Source: DATARH01 sp963734125 (lineage in GTDB: Bacteria; Pseudomonadota; Alphaproteobacteria; ATCC43930; CGMCC-115725). Taken from it: a stretch of 64,000 nucleotides of DNA. Where the stretch lies: assembly GCA_963734125.1 (NCBI GenBank), contig CAVTGB010000036.1:30994-94993 (forward strand), written 5' to 3'. A program made the translations under genes and the position numbers. Below, one piece after another: positions 54,276-63,605 of this stretch (positions within the stretch are counted from its first letter, which is position 1; the number at the start of each line of letters is the position of its first letter). Below the pieces are notes generated by a model. It worked only from the letters and a program-made list of their open reading frames with translations. It was not told the origin of the DNA and ran no database searches.

Positions 54276-57200
54276 TTGGCACTCACTCTCATATACAAAG
54301 GCTTTAACTACGTCGATTTCTACAACAATCAATATACCGACTATAATACTCTGGGAGCCGTCGCGGCGACCGGCGCTAACAGCGTCGCGCTGACGCCCGA
54401 CTGGGGCGTCGACGTCGCCGAGGCATCGATCTATGCCGGCGGCGAAACCACCGATACGACCAATCTCGGGACCGCGATCGGCGATGCGGGCGCCGCCGAT
54501 GGGCCGAACGCCCCCAGTGGAATGACCTCCTTCGTGCGGCCCCTGGTCGACTATCTCTACAACCAAGAGTCCCCGAGCGGCCCGACCTACGGAAACCCCG
54601 GCGACTATTACGTGCCGCCCGGCACATTCAACTCGCTGAACCTTCCCACCGGCGAACCCGACGCCAATGGCGGTACGATACCCACCACGACAGAAGGCAC
54701 GGTAGGCGCCGCCGGTAGCACCAACGCCCGGGCGTTTTTGAACCCGGCCGACCTCAACACGGGGAACGCGGCCTACGTCGCCGGCGGCACTCAGGCCGAC
54801 ATCACCCAGAACGTCGCGGTGTTTTTCGGCAGCCCGACCACGCAAGGCAGCTACGACTACATGATCGTTAACGAGGCCAAGGCGGCAGAGGCCGCCCTGA
54901 AGGCGGCCCCGGCGGGGACCGCCACCGCCACGCTGTTCTCGGTCGGCACCGAACTCGACCAGCTGGCCGATAACCCGGCGTACACGAGCGACTGGACGAC
55001 TCTGATCGGCGCCGTGCGCACCGCCGCACCGGACCTCAAGCTGACCTATTCCGCCAGTTGGTCTACGGCGAGCCAGGTCACCTTCTGGGGCAGCCTCGAT
55101 TATGTCGGCATCGACTGCTATGTGCCGTTGTCGAACACGATCCCGAACGCCGCCGCGGCCGGAAATCCTAATGATGGGGCACCTGGCGATAATCCCACCC
55201 TGGCGTCGCTGGAAGCCGGGTGGAACACGGCTTCCAATGTCAACATCGCCTATTCCGGCGGCGAGACGGTAGGTACGGCCCTGGGCGGCCTGTCCGCGAT
55301 CGATGCTTTCGACACGCTTGCCCAGCAATCGATCAACAAGCAGTTCATCTTCACCGAACTCGGCTACCAGAACGACACCGGGGCCGCTACCGACCCGACC
55401 GGCGGCAGCGTCACGGGAGTCTCCGACGCGTCACTCCAGGCCGAACTCTATACGGCGTTCTTCGACGCCTGGGGTGCGGCGCAAACGACGGCCAACGGCA
55501 ATGGCGGCATGGTGGACGGCGTGCCGTTCTCGCTGGTGGGCGCTTACATTTGGGACTGGACCCCCGACAAGAGCGATGACGGTTGGTCGCCGGGCAACAC
55601 AGACAATGCGGCGGCGTTATCCGCGATCGAGACCGGCTTTGCACCATCATGCTATTGCCGCGGCACGCTGATCCTGACTGATGAGGGCGAGGTGGCGGTT
55701 GAGGACCTGGCGATCGGCGACAAGGTGGTGACGCTGTCGGCCGAGGCGAAGCCGATCCGCTGGATCGGGCGGCGCGCTTATGCGGGATGTTTCATCGCCG
55801 GCAATACCGCGGTGCTGCCGATCCGCATTGCGGTGGGCGCGCTCGCCGATAACGTACCGAGCCGCGATTTGTGGGTGTCGCCCGAGCATGCGCTCTATTG
55901 CGATGGGGCGCTGGTTCCGGCCGGGCATCTGGTCAACGACGAGAGCATCGTCCAGGCGGAAGCGGTCGAAGAGGTCGAATACTTCCACATCGAACTCTCC
56001 GAGCACGATGTGATCTTTGCCGAGGGTGCGGCGGCCGAGACGTACGTCGACGACGATAATCGGGGGGTGTTCCACAACGCCGCCGAGTTCCGTCTTCGCT
56101 ACCCCGACGCACCCAACGGGCCGGGGCGCGAGGCGGCGTCCTACTGCGCGCCGCGGCTGGAGGAGGGCTTTGCCTTGGAGGCGCTGCGCCGGCGGCTCCT
56201 GGGCCGGGCGCGGCGGCTCGGCGCGGGCGGCAGGGCGGCGCCGGCGGGTGAGCTGCGCGGCTATCTCGATCGGGTCGACAATTCGTGCATCGCAGGGTGG
56301 GCGTTCGATCCAGCCGCGCCCGACACCGCGGTCCTGCTCGTCGTTCTCGACAACGGCGCCGAGATCGGCCGGGTCGTCGCCGACCGCTATCGGCAGGATT
56401 TGGCGGCGGACCGGATCGGCGACGGGCGCCACGCCTTTGAGCTGGTGGTGCCGGGCGGCTTCGCCCCCGGGGTGCGGCACGAAATCGAGGTGCGGTGCGA
56501 CACTGATTGGCGCCCGTTGCACGGTTCGCCGCAGGTGCTCGGGTTGGCGCCACTGCCAGAAGCGGCGGCGGCGCTCGGCGCTTTGCGCGGGCAGCTCGAC
56601 GGCTGCGACCGCCGGCGGATTTGGGGCTGGGCGCAGGACAGCGCCGCTCCGGGGCGGCGTGTCGGGCTCCGCGTCACGGTCAACGGCGAGGTGATCGGCC
56701 GGGTGCTCGCGAACCGGTTTCGCGCCGATCTTGAGGCCGCCGGGATCGGCGACGGCCGCCATGGGTTCGAGCTGCTGATCCCGAGCGACCTGTCGCCGCT
56801 GGAGCCCCACGAGATCCGGGTCGAGCGCGAGGCCGACGGCGCCGAACTGCCGGGGTCGCCCTTGACGCTGCCCGCCGCGCACGGGTTTGACGCGGGCATC
56901 GAAGACCATCTCGCAAGCATTGTCGCCAGCGCCGCGGCAGGGGCGGCCGAGGACCGCGCCCTGGCCTTTCTGACACGCGAGACCGACCGGCTCCTCGCGC
57001 GCCGCGCCGAGCGTCACGGGGGGGCGGGCGAGCGCGAGGCGCATCGCCTGTTCCGCCGCCGCTGGGGCCGGCCGGAGGCGAGCGGCGCGCGCCCGCACGA
57101 GACGCCGCGGTTGCGCGCGCTGGTGGTCAACGCGACCGTGCCCGATGCGACCCGGGACGGCGGATCGGTGGCGCTGCTGTCGCACGCCCGCGCCTTATCC

Positions 57201-58268
57201 GCGCTCGGCTACGAGGTCAGCCTCGCCGCCGCCGACGAGATGGGCAACGCCGCCGCCCTGGCGCGCCTTGCCGCGGCCGACGCGATCGAGGTCTGCGGCC
57301 TCCCGAATTATTCCTGTGTCGAAGATGTGCTGTGCCGGCAGGCCGGGACCTTCGATCTGGTGTATCTGCACCGGGCGGCGATCGCCGAGCGCTATCTGTC
57401 GCTGGCGCGCTGCTATTGTCCGAAGGCCCGCATCCTCTACAGCGTCGGCGACCTGCATCATCTTCGCGCCGCCCGCCAGGCCGAGGTCGAGCGCCGGCCC
57501 GAGCTGTTGGCCCACAGCCGGTACCTGGCGGCCATTGAAATGATGGCCGCCCGGCGTGCCGACATCGTGGTGACGCATTCGCCGGTCGAGGCGGAACTGC
57601 TGCGCCGCGCGGTCGGGTTTGGCAAGGTAGAAATCGTGCCGTTCGCGGTTGCCCCGCGCCCCACCGCACGGCCGGTTGCCGAACGCCACGGCATGGCGAT
57701 CCTCGGCAGCTTCGACCATGCGCCCAACCCCGATGCCGTTCACTACCTTGCCCGCGACATCCTGCCCCGCGTGTGGGCCAAGGATCCGACGATCACCTGC
57801 AAGATCGTCGGTCACGGCTGGCACGCCGGCCGGCTGCCGGGGCTCGATCCGCGGACCCTGATGATCGGCGCGGTCGAGGATCTCGCCGATGTTTTCAACA
57901 CCGTCAGGCTGACCGTCGCGCCGTTGCGCTTTGGCGCCGGGATCAAGAGCAAGGTCCTCGACAGCTTCGCCGCCGGCCTGCCGTGCGTGATGACCTCTAT
58001 CGCGGCCGAGGGCCTCGCCCTCACCGGCGCGCTGCCGCAATTGGTCAGTGACGACCCCGCGGGGTTGGCCGAGCGGATCGTGCGCCTCCACACCGATTCC
58101 GCCGCCAACGACGCGGCCAGCCTGGAGGGCGCCCGACTGGCCGCCCGCCATTTCTCCGAGGAGCATGTCCTCGACCGGTTGCGGGAAATCCTGAGCACCT
58201 CTGTTTCGGCCGCCACCCAACCGGGACGCATCCCGCCAGGGTTCGCGAATGTCGCAAAAGGGGCATGA
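54276..58268 (+). CDS. Glycosidase-like / Hint / repeat / GT4 glycosyltransferase fusion
   Basis: A 1330-residue protein from TTG 54276 (GGGGGA six bases upstream; an earlier TTG at 54207 lacks one). Residues 1-455 resemble GH113-type TIM-barrel glycosidases: YKGFNYVDFYNNQY, GTELDQL (E226), YVGIDCYVPLS, FTELGYQ (E361) and AYIWDWTPD. Residues 459-~600 are a Hint domain: C459-YCRGTLILTDEG, VEDLAIGDKVVTL, RWIGRR, LWVSPEHALY, VPAGHLVN, VIFAEGAAAETY. Two ~100-residue repeats follow (~659 and ~770, each GWA..., GRV.A.RYR/FR.DL, GIGDGRHGFEL). Residues ~945-1320 are GT4 (LHHLRAARQAEVERRPELLA, FGAGIKSKVLDSFAAGLP). No signal peptide. Hint domains cut or splice proteins, so separation of the two enzymes is possible. 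Confidence 0.82.
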   Translation: MALTLIYKGFNYVDFYNNQYTDYNTLGAVAATGANSVALTPDWGVDVAEASIYAGGETTDTTNLGTAIGDAGAADGPNAPSGMTSFVRPLVDYLYNQESPSGPTYGNPGDYYVPPGTFNSLNLPTGEPDANGGTIPTTTEGTVGAAGSTNARAFLNPADLNTGNAAYVAGGTQADITQNVAVFFGSPTTQGSYDYMIVNEAKAAEAALKAAPAGTATATLFSVGTELDQLADNPAYTSDWTTLIGAVRTAAPDLKLTYSASWSTASQVTFWGSLDYVGIDCYVPLSNTIPNAAAAGNPNDGAPGDNPTLASLEAGWNTASNVNIAYSGGETVGTALGGLSAIDAFDTLAQQSINKQFIFTELGYQNDTGAATDPTGGSVTGVSDASLQAELYTAFFDAWGAAQTTANGNGGMVDGVPFSLVGAYIWDWTPDKSDDGWSPGNTDNAAALSAIETGFAPSCYCRGTLILTDEGEVAVEDLAIGDKVVTLSAEAKPIRWIGRRAYAGCFIAGNTAVLPIRIAVGALADNVPSRDLWVSPEHALYCDGALVPAGHLVNDESIVQAEAVEEVEYFHIELSEHDVIFAEGAAAETYVDDDNRGVFHNAAEFRLRYPDAPNGPGREAASYCAPRLEEGFALEALRRRLLGRARRLGAGGRAAPAGELRGYLDRVDNSCIAGWAFDPAAPDTAVLLVVLDNGAEIGRVVADRYRQDLAADRIGDGRHAFELVVPGGFAPGVRHEIEVRCDTDWRPLHGSPQVLGLAPLPEAAAALGALRGQLDGCDRRRIWGWAQDSAAPGRRVGLRVTVNGEVIGRVLANRFRADLEAAGIGDGRHGFELLIPSDLSPLEPHEIRVEREADGAELPGSPLTLPAAHGFDAGIEDHLASIVASAAAGAAEDRALAFLTRETDRLLARRAERHGGAGEREAHRLFRRRWGRPEASGARPHETPRLRALVVNATVPDATRDGGSVALLSHARALSALGYEVSLAAADEMGNAAALARLAAADAIEVCGLPNYSCVEDVLCRQAGTFDLVYLHRAAIAERYLSLARCYCPKARILYSVGDLHHLRAARQAEVERRPELLAHSRYLAAIEMMAARRADIVVTHSPVEAELLRRAVGFGKVEIVPFAVAPRPTARPVAERHGMAILGSFDHAPNPDAVHYLARDILPRVWAKDPTITCKIVGHGWHAGRLPGLDPRTLMIGAVEDLADVFNTVRLTVAPLRFGAGIKSKVLDSFAAGLPCVMTSIAAEGLALTGALPQLVSDDPAGLAERIVRLHTDSAANDAASLEGARLAARHFSEEHVLDRLREILSTSVSAATQPGRIPPGFANVAKGA

Positions 58269-60088
58269 AGGGAAGGCCCCGCGGCCCAGGCTGAGCGACC
58301 GCTCGTTCCTGGACGAGGCGACCTTCATCCAGGTGCGACGGCCTAGCGCCGATTCCGGCCGTTCGCTGGACCCAGAAGCCGTGCGCGCGCCGCCCGTCAT
58401 CCGAGGAGGACCAACCCAGGTGCGGGACCTGTGAGTTGGGCTTAAACTCCGCCGCGCGGCCGAATAAAGGCGGTACAACTTGATACCGCAGCTGCCGGGC
58501 GGCGGGGGACATGAGGCAGAGCAAGAGAGGGCCTGTTCAGGAGGGACCGAAGCACGGACAGCGGTCCTCCCTCGCCGAGATGCAAGCTCGTGTGGACGCG
58601 CTTGAGGCAGAATTGAAGGCAGCCCGCGAACGTGAGGCGGCGACTGCTGAGGTCCTTCAGGTCATCAACGCCTGGCTCGGCGATCTTGTGCCCGTTTTCG
58701 AAGCGGTTCTCGACCACGCGCTACGGCTGTGCGAGGCGCCGCTCGGCGTCCTGTTTCGCGACGTCGGCGCGGCGATGCACTTGGACGCGATGCGCGGCGA
58801 CATTTTCGACGAGGTGGCGACGGAGTGGTTCTGGGTCTGGGTACCGGAACCGGACAGTGCCGTTGGCCAGATCCTGAAGGGCGCTCCGTTTCTGCCGGCC
58901 TGCGCGGCCGCAGGATATTGGTCGACCTGTTCGGCGTCCGCACGGCGATATGGGTTGCCCTGCGCGGGGACACGGCGCTCTTCGGCTATTTCTGTATCTT
59001 CCGCAAGGAGGTCCGCCTTTTTACCGACAAGCAGATCGCGCTGTTGCAGAACTTCGCAGCGCAAGCGGTCATCGCGATGGAAAATACGCGCCTCTTGGCC
59101 GAGACGCGCGAGGCCTTGGAAGCGCAGCAGGCGACCGCGGAGGTCATGCAGGTCATTAACGCCGCCTCCGGCGATCTCGCGCCGGTGTCTCAGGCGATGC
59201 TCGACAAGGCCATGGCATTGTGCGGCGCCGGCATCGGCGGTCTTGGCACCTGGCAGGGCGAACGGTTTTCGTTTGTCGCCGCGCTCTCGCAACCCTTCAC
59301 CGATTTCATCGCAACTAACGAGGTCTCGGCGGGCCCGCGCAGCGGCTTTCTGAAAGTCGCCCGCGGCAGGGGCTACGTGCAGTTCGAGGACCTTGCGGCG
59401 TCGCCTTTCTACGCGGCGGGCGATCCGCTGACGCAGGCAATCGTCGATATCGATGGTGGCACACGACACTGAGTGTTCCGCTTGTCCGCGATGATGAAGT
59501 CCTCGGCGTCATAACCGCCGTGCGCCGCGACGTCCGGCCGTTTTCCGAGCGCCAGATCGCGCTCCTCAAGAACCACGATCCGACTGCCGCGCAACGCGCA
59601 AATGATGAGGGCCAGCCCGTGACCGTCAGCATCCTGGTCGTCGACGACGAGGCCGATTTCGAGCTGCAGCTGACCCATCGCTTCCGCCGGCAAATTCGCG
59701 AGCGCGAGTTTGCTTCTCGCTTCGCGCGGCACGGCGCGGAAGCGCTCGAGATGCTCGCCGCTGAGCCGGACATCGATTTGATGGTGCTCGACATCAACAT
59801 GCCGGTGATGGACGGTCTGACCCTTCTTGCGCGGCTGCGCGAGAAGCACAACGAGGTGCGCACAATCATCGTCTCGGCCTATGGCGACATGACCAATCTG
59901 CGCACCGCGATGAACCGCGGCGCCTTCGACTTCGTCACCAAGCCGGTCAATTTCGTCGACCTTGAGATCACCGTGCGCAAGACGCTCGACGACATTGCGC
60001 GACATCGACAGCCGCCGCCAAGCCGCCGAACGCGCGCGCGGCAATCTCGCGCGCTATTTTTCGCCGCAATTCGCGGCGCTGCTGTCCG

Positions 60089-60108
60089 AGCGCGACGAAG
60101 CGCGACGA
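60089..60108 (+). repeat. Perfect 10-bp tandem duplication
   Basis: AGCGCGACGA occurs twice in a row. Deleting one copy joins SERDE to SLGAVRRQTVAV in frame, so this duplication is the cause of one frameshift in the cyclase gene. Confidence 0.85.
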
Positions 60109-60642
60109 GTCGCTGGGCGCGGTGCGGCGCCAGACCGTCGCGGTGCTGTTCGCCGACGTCGTCGGCGTTACCTGGATGTCCGAGGCAGTGGCGCCCGAAG
60201 CGGTGGTGGCGATGCTGCGCCAGCTTCACGACCGGATGACAGCCCAAATTTTTGCGAGCAACGGCTCGATCGAGAAATATGCGGGCGATGAGATTTTCGC
60301 AGTGTCCGGCATCCCCGAAGCCGGACCCAACGATGCCGCCGACGCGTTCAACTGTGCGATGGGGATGCTCGACGCCCTCGCCGACTGGAACCGCGAGCGC
60401 GTGGCGGCCGGTGATCCGCCGCTCGCGCTGGGCATCGGCATCAACTACGGGCCCGCCGTCTTTGGCGATATCGGCAGCGAGCAGAGCCTGGCGTCCAGCG
60501 TCATTGGCGATACCGTCAATTCCGCCAGCCGTCTACAAGGCTTGACTCGCAATCTGCAGACCCCGCTCGTCGTCTCCGACGCGGTCGTCGCCGCAGCGAA
60601 GTCGAGCGACGATGCCAAAGCCCTTTCCGCGCTGCCGCATCT

Positions 60643-60671
60643 CCGCGGCCGCGGCCGCGGCCGCGGCCGCG
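60643..60671. repeat. Hexanucleotide microsatellite (CCGCGG)4-5
   Basis: Four perfect CCGCGG units plus CCGCG near the 3' end of the decayed cyclase gene. The coding frame before it (LPHLRGRGRG) and after it (ELRGRTGLVKIW) differ by one base. Slipped-strand copying is a likely origin. Confidence 0.75.
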
Positions 60672-60731
60672 CAGGAGCTGCGCGGCCGCACCGGGCTCGT
60701 CAAGATCTGGACCTGGGACGCCGGTTCCTGA

Positions 60732-61120
60732 GAAGCTTCGGACTATCTAGCACACTGTTCGCCGCACGCCGGTCATCGTGCGGCCACCCGGACGACTTTA
60801 GCCTGTCCCACGAGGCCCGCGATGACTCCTATGCTTTCCTCTAACCCGTCAGCCCGCTGAGCGCCCGTATCGATCGACGACATGACGGTGCGTGGCTTCG
60901 ACGAGCAAGCGCGTCGCCACTAAGTTCGGCATGTGCGGTTGTCGCGGCTTTCATCCGCCGGTCACCGAGATGATAAACAGAAGCGCCTGGTCGGGCTCGC
61001 CACCGGCCGCGCCGGCGCCGCAATCGTCTGGCTGGTGCGCCGCTGACCCAGCCGGCGCACGTTGCTGCCTGCGGCGCGCGATGATAGCTTGGCGCCAACG
61101 CCCGACCAGGGAGGCTGGCG
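60732..61120 (+). other. Stretch without a recognisable gene
   Basis: Between the decayed cyclase and the GNAT gene. One frame ends ...LVGLATGRAGAAIVWLVRR with a stop near 61047, possibly the tail of a lost gene, but too little remains to name it. An AGGGAGG-like site before 61121 serves the GNAT gene. Confidence 0.45.
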
Positions 61121-62062
61121 GTGACCGCGATTCGCCCACTCACCGAGCGCGACCTGCCGCAGGCGCAGCGCATCGTGCGCACCGCGTTCGGCACGTTTTT
61201 CGGCGCGCCGGATCTCGACAATTTCTGGACCGACCGCGACTACGTCTACGGCCGCCACGGCGCCGAGCACACCGTCTTGTTCGCGATCGACGACGAGGCA
61301 GGCAACCTTGCCGGCAGCAATTTCGCGACGCGCTGGGGCAGTGTCGGGTTTTTCGGCCCACTGTCGATCCGGCCGGAATTGTGGAACCGCGGCCTTGCTC
61401 AGCCGCTCGTCGGCGCGGTGCGCGACGCGTTCGACGGGTGGGGGACGAGCCATGATGGGCTGTGCACGTTCTGCCAGAGCACCAAGCACGTCTGGCTCTA
61501 CCAGAAGTTCGGGTTCTACCCGCGCTTCCTGACCGCGCTGATGGCGATGCCGGCGGCGCCCGGTGCGTTGCCGCCGCGGGCGCGCTATATGGTGCTCGAC
61601 GGCGCCGACCGCGCGGCGGCGGAAGACGCTGCCTATGCGCTGACGGACAGCCTCTACGAGGGGCTCGACCTGCGCGCCGAGATGCGCACCGTCGCCGCAC
61701 GCGGGCTCGGCGACACGCTGCTGATCTGGGACCGCGACAGCCGGCTCGCCGGGCTCGCCATCTGCCACTGGGGCGCGCGCAGCGAAGCCGGCGCCGATTG
61801 CCTGTTCATCAAGTTCGGCGCTGTGCGCTCCGGCCCCGGCGCCGCCGAGCGGTTTGACGCACTGCTCAATGCAGCAAGTGCGCTCGCCGTCGCTTCTGGC
61901 ATGAACACGCTGTTCGCCGGGGTCAACCTCGCGCGTGACGAGGCCTACCGCCAGATGATCGGCCGCGGTTTCCGTAGCCAGGCACAGATCGTCACGCTGC
62001 ACCGTCCGAACGCGCCGGGCTACAGCCGGCCCGGCGTCTACGCGCTCGACGATTGGCGATGA
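61121..62062 (+). CDS. GNAT family N-acetyltransferase (two tandem GNAT folds)
   Basis: 313 residues from GTG 61121. The first GNAT unit has IRPLTERDLPQAQRIVRTAF and a degenerate acetyl-CoA loop near RPELWNRGLAQPLVGAV, then VWLYQKFGFYPRFLTALM; the second covers ~150-313 with MNTLFAGVNLARDEAYRQMI and GFRSQAQIVTL. Tandem GNAT proteins usually keep one active copy. Acceptor unknown. Confidence 0.85.
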   Translation: MTAIRPLTERDLPQAQRIVRTAFGTFFGAPDLDNFWTDRDYVYGRHGAEHTVLFAIDDEAGNLAGSNFATRWGSVGFFGPLSIRPELWNRGLAQPLVGAVRDAFDGWGTSHDGLCTFCQSTKHVWLYQKFGFYPRFLTALMAMPAAPGALPPRARYMVLDGADRAAAEDAAYALTDSLYEGLDLRAEMRTVAARGLGDTLLIWDRDSRLAGLAICHWGARSEAGADCLFIKFGAVRSGPGAAERFDALLNAASALAVASGMNTLFAGVNLARDEAYRQMIGRGFRSQAQIVTLHRPNAPGYSRPGVYALDDWR

Positions 62063-62199
62063 CCATACGCAGCCCCGGGTAGCGCCTCAATTTTGAAGTT
62101 CCGGTTCGCGCCCAATCGGACGGAGCCCGAGAACCGATGGGAAGCCGGACATGCGAAGGCTTTCGCCGGTCGTCCATGCGCGCGGATCGGATAGGGTGC

Positions 62200-62360
62200 C
62201 TATGGCAGGCGAACGGTGAACTCGGTGAATTCCCCGGCTCACTCTCGACCGTGATCGTGCCGCCGTGCTGTTGCGTAACGATGTCATAGCTGATCGATAG
62301 ACCAAGGCCAGTGCCTTCGCCGGTCGGCTTCGTCGTAAAGAACCGCTGGAACAGCTTGTC
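62200..62360 (-). pseudogene. Remnant of a histidine kinase C-terminus
   Basis: Only ~54 codons: DKLFQRFFTTKPTGEGTG, LGLSISYDIVTQQHGGTITV, then after a one-base loss EFTEFTVRLP and a stop at 62200-62202. It closely resembles the kinase remnant at 19.56-19.74 kb but is on the other strand. No kinase coding continues to its right. Confidence 0.75.
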
Positions 62361-62447
62361 CTGGGTCCCGCCCACCGCGCCCGCCGCCGTCACCGATGAG
62401 AGTGGAAATAACACGAATTAAAGCCATCACGCGACTCAAAATCGTGG

Positions 62448-63566
62448 CTACAACTTCACATAGTACGCCGAGGCGGAGCGGCGCTCCCGCACGCTGTCGG
62501 ATTTGAGCTGGCCGCAGGCGGCCGAGATGTCGCGGCCGCGCGGCGTCCTGACTGGGGCCGAGTAGCCGGCGGCAAAGACGATGTCGGAGAAGGCCGCGAT
62601 CGCCGCCTCATCGGAGCATTCGTAGGGCGCGCCGGGCCACGGATTGAACGGGATCAGATTGACCTTGGCCGGGATGCCGCGCAGAAGCCGCACCAGTTCC
62701 TTGGCTTCGGCGGGGCTGTCGTTGACCCCCTTCAGCATCACGTATTCGAAGGTGATGCGCCGGGCATTGCTCGACCCCGGATAGGCGCGGCAGGCATCGA
62801 GCAGCACGCGAACCGGGTATTTGCGGTTGAGCGGCACCAACTCATCGCGCAATTCATCGGTGACGGCATGCAAGGACACCGCGAGGTTGACCCCGAGCTC
62901 GGCGCCAACCCGGGCCATCATCGGCACGACGCCCGCAGTCGACAGGGTGATCTTGCGCCGCGACACCGCCAGCCCCTCGGGGTCCATGACGATTTTCATC
63001 GCGGCGGCGACATTGTCGTAATTGTAGAGCGGCTCCCCCATCCCCATCAGCACGATATTCGTCAGTTGCCGGCCCTCCGGCGGCGACGGCCATTCGCCGA
63101 GCGCGTCGCGCGCCACCATGATCTGCCCGACAATCTCGGCCGCGCCGAGGTTGCGCACGAGGCGCTGCGTGCCGGTGTGGCAGAAGGTGCAGTTGAGGGT
63201 GCAGCCGACCTGGGAGGAGACGCACAGCGTGCCGCGATCCGATTCGGGGATGTGGACGGTCTCGACCTCCTGGCCATCGGCGAAGCGCACGAGCCATTTC
63301 CGGGTGCCGTCGATCGAGGCAAGCGCCCGGGTGACCTCGGGCCGGGCGAGCTGGTAGCGCGCGGCGAGGCGCTCGCGGAAGCCCTTTGCTAGATTGGTCA
63401 TGTCGGCAAAGTCGGTGGCGCCGCGGTGATAGATCCAGTGCCACAGCTGGCGCGCACGGAACGCCTCGGCGCCGAACCCGGCCATCTCGGCAGCCAGCTC
63501 GGCGCGGCCCGTGCCCACCAGGTTGGGGGCCGAGCGGGGCGCGGCTGAGGAGTTGTCATCAGACAT
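62448..63566 (-). CDS. rlmN: 23S rRNA (adenine-2503-C2)-methyltransferase / tRNA A37 methylase
   Basis: A 372-residue radical SAM enzyme with C122-TLN-C126-TF-C129, FRARQLWHWIYHRGATDFAD at the N-terminus, VLMGMGEPLYNYDNV, ITLSTAGVVPMM and the C-terminal FSDIVFAAGYSAPVRTPRG with AACGQL carrying the methyl-acceptor Cys. It methylates A2503 of 23S rRNA and A37 of some tRNAs. Adjacent to ialB as in related alphaproteobacteria. Confidence 0.97.
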   Translation of the reverse strand: MSDDNSSAAPRSAPNLVGTGRAELAAEMAGFGAEAFRARQLWHWIYHRGATDFADMTNLAKGFRERLAARYQLARPEVTRALASIDGTRKWLVRFADGQEVETVHIPESDRGTLCVSSQVGCTLNCTFCHTGTQRLVRNLGAAEIVGQIMVARDALGEWPSPPEGRQLTNIVLMGMGEPLYNYDNVAAAMKIVMDPEGLAVSRRKITLSTAGVVPMMARVGAELGVNLAVSLHAVTDELRDELVPLNRKYPVRVLLDACRAYPGSSNARRITFEYVMLKGVNDSPAEAKELVRLLRGIPAKVNLIPFNPWPGAPYECSDEAAIAAFSDIVFAAGYSAPVRTPRGRDISAACGQLKSDSVRERRSASAYYVKL

Positions 63567-63605
63567 GGCGGATATATGGGATTGCGCCGGAGTTCCGCGA
63601 AATCG

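Larger units (their letters stand above)
58511..60731 (+). pseudogene. Decayed GAF-GAF-receiver-adenylate cyclase gene
   Basis: Six segments in changing frames make one ancestral sensor. A coiled N-terminus (SLAEMQARVDALEAELKAAR) leads to a first GAF domain; a shift near 58910 leads to RILVDLFGVRTAIWVALRGD; a second GAF starts ATAEVMQVINAASGDLAPVS. Near 59455 the frame changes again to TTLSVPLVRDDEVLGVITAV. A complete receiver follows (VSILVVDDEADFEL, LMVLDINMPVMDGLTLL, FVTKPVNFVDLEI), then near 60003 a shift to NLARYFSPQFAALLSERDE, then a 10-bp duplication, a cyclase domain (VAVLFADVVGVTWMSEAVAP, IEKYAGDEIFAV, VIGDTVNSASRLQ) and a final shift to ELRGRTGLVKIWTWDAGS. At least five shifts, so true decay is likely. 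Confidence 0.8.
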
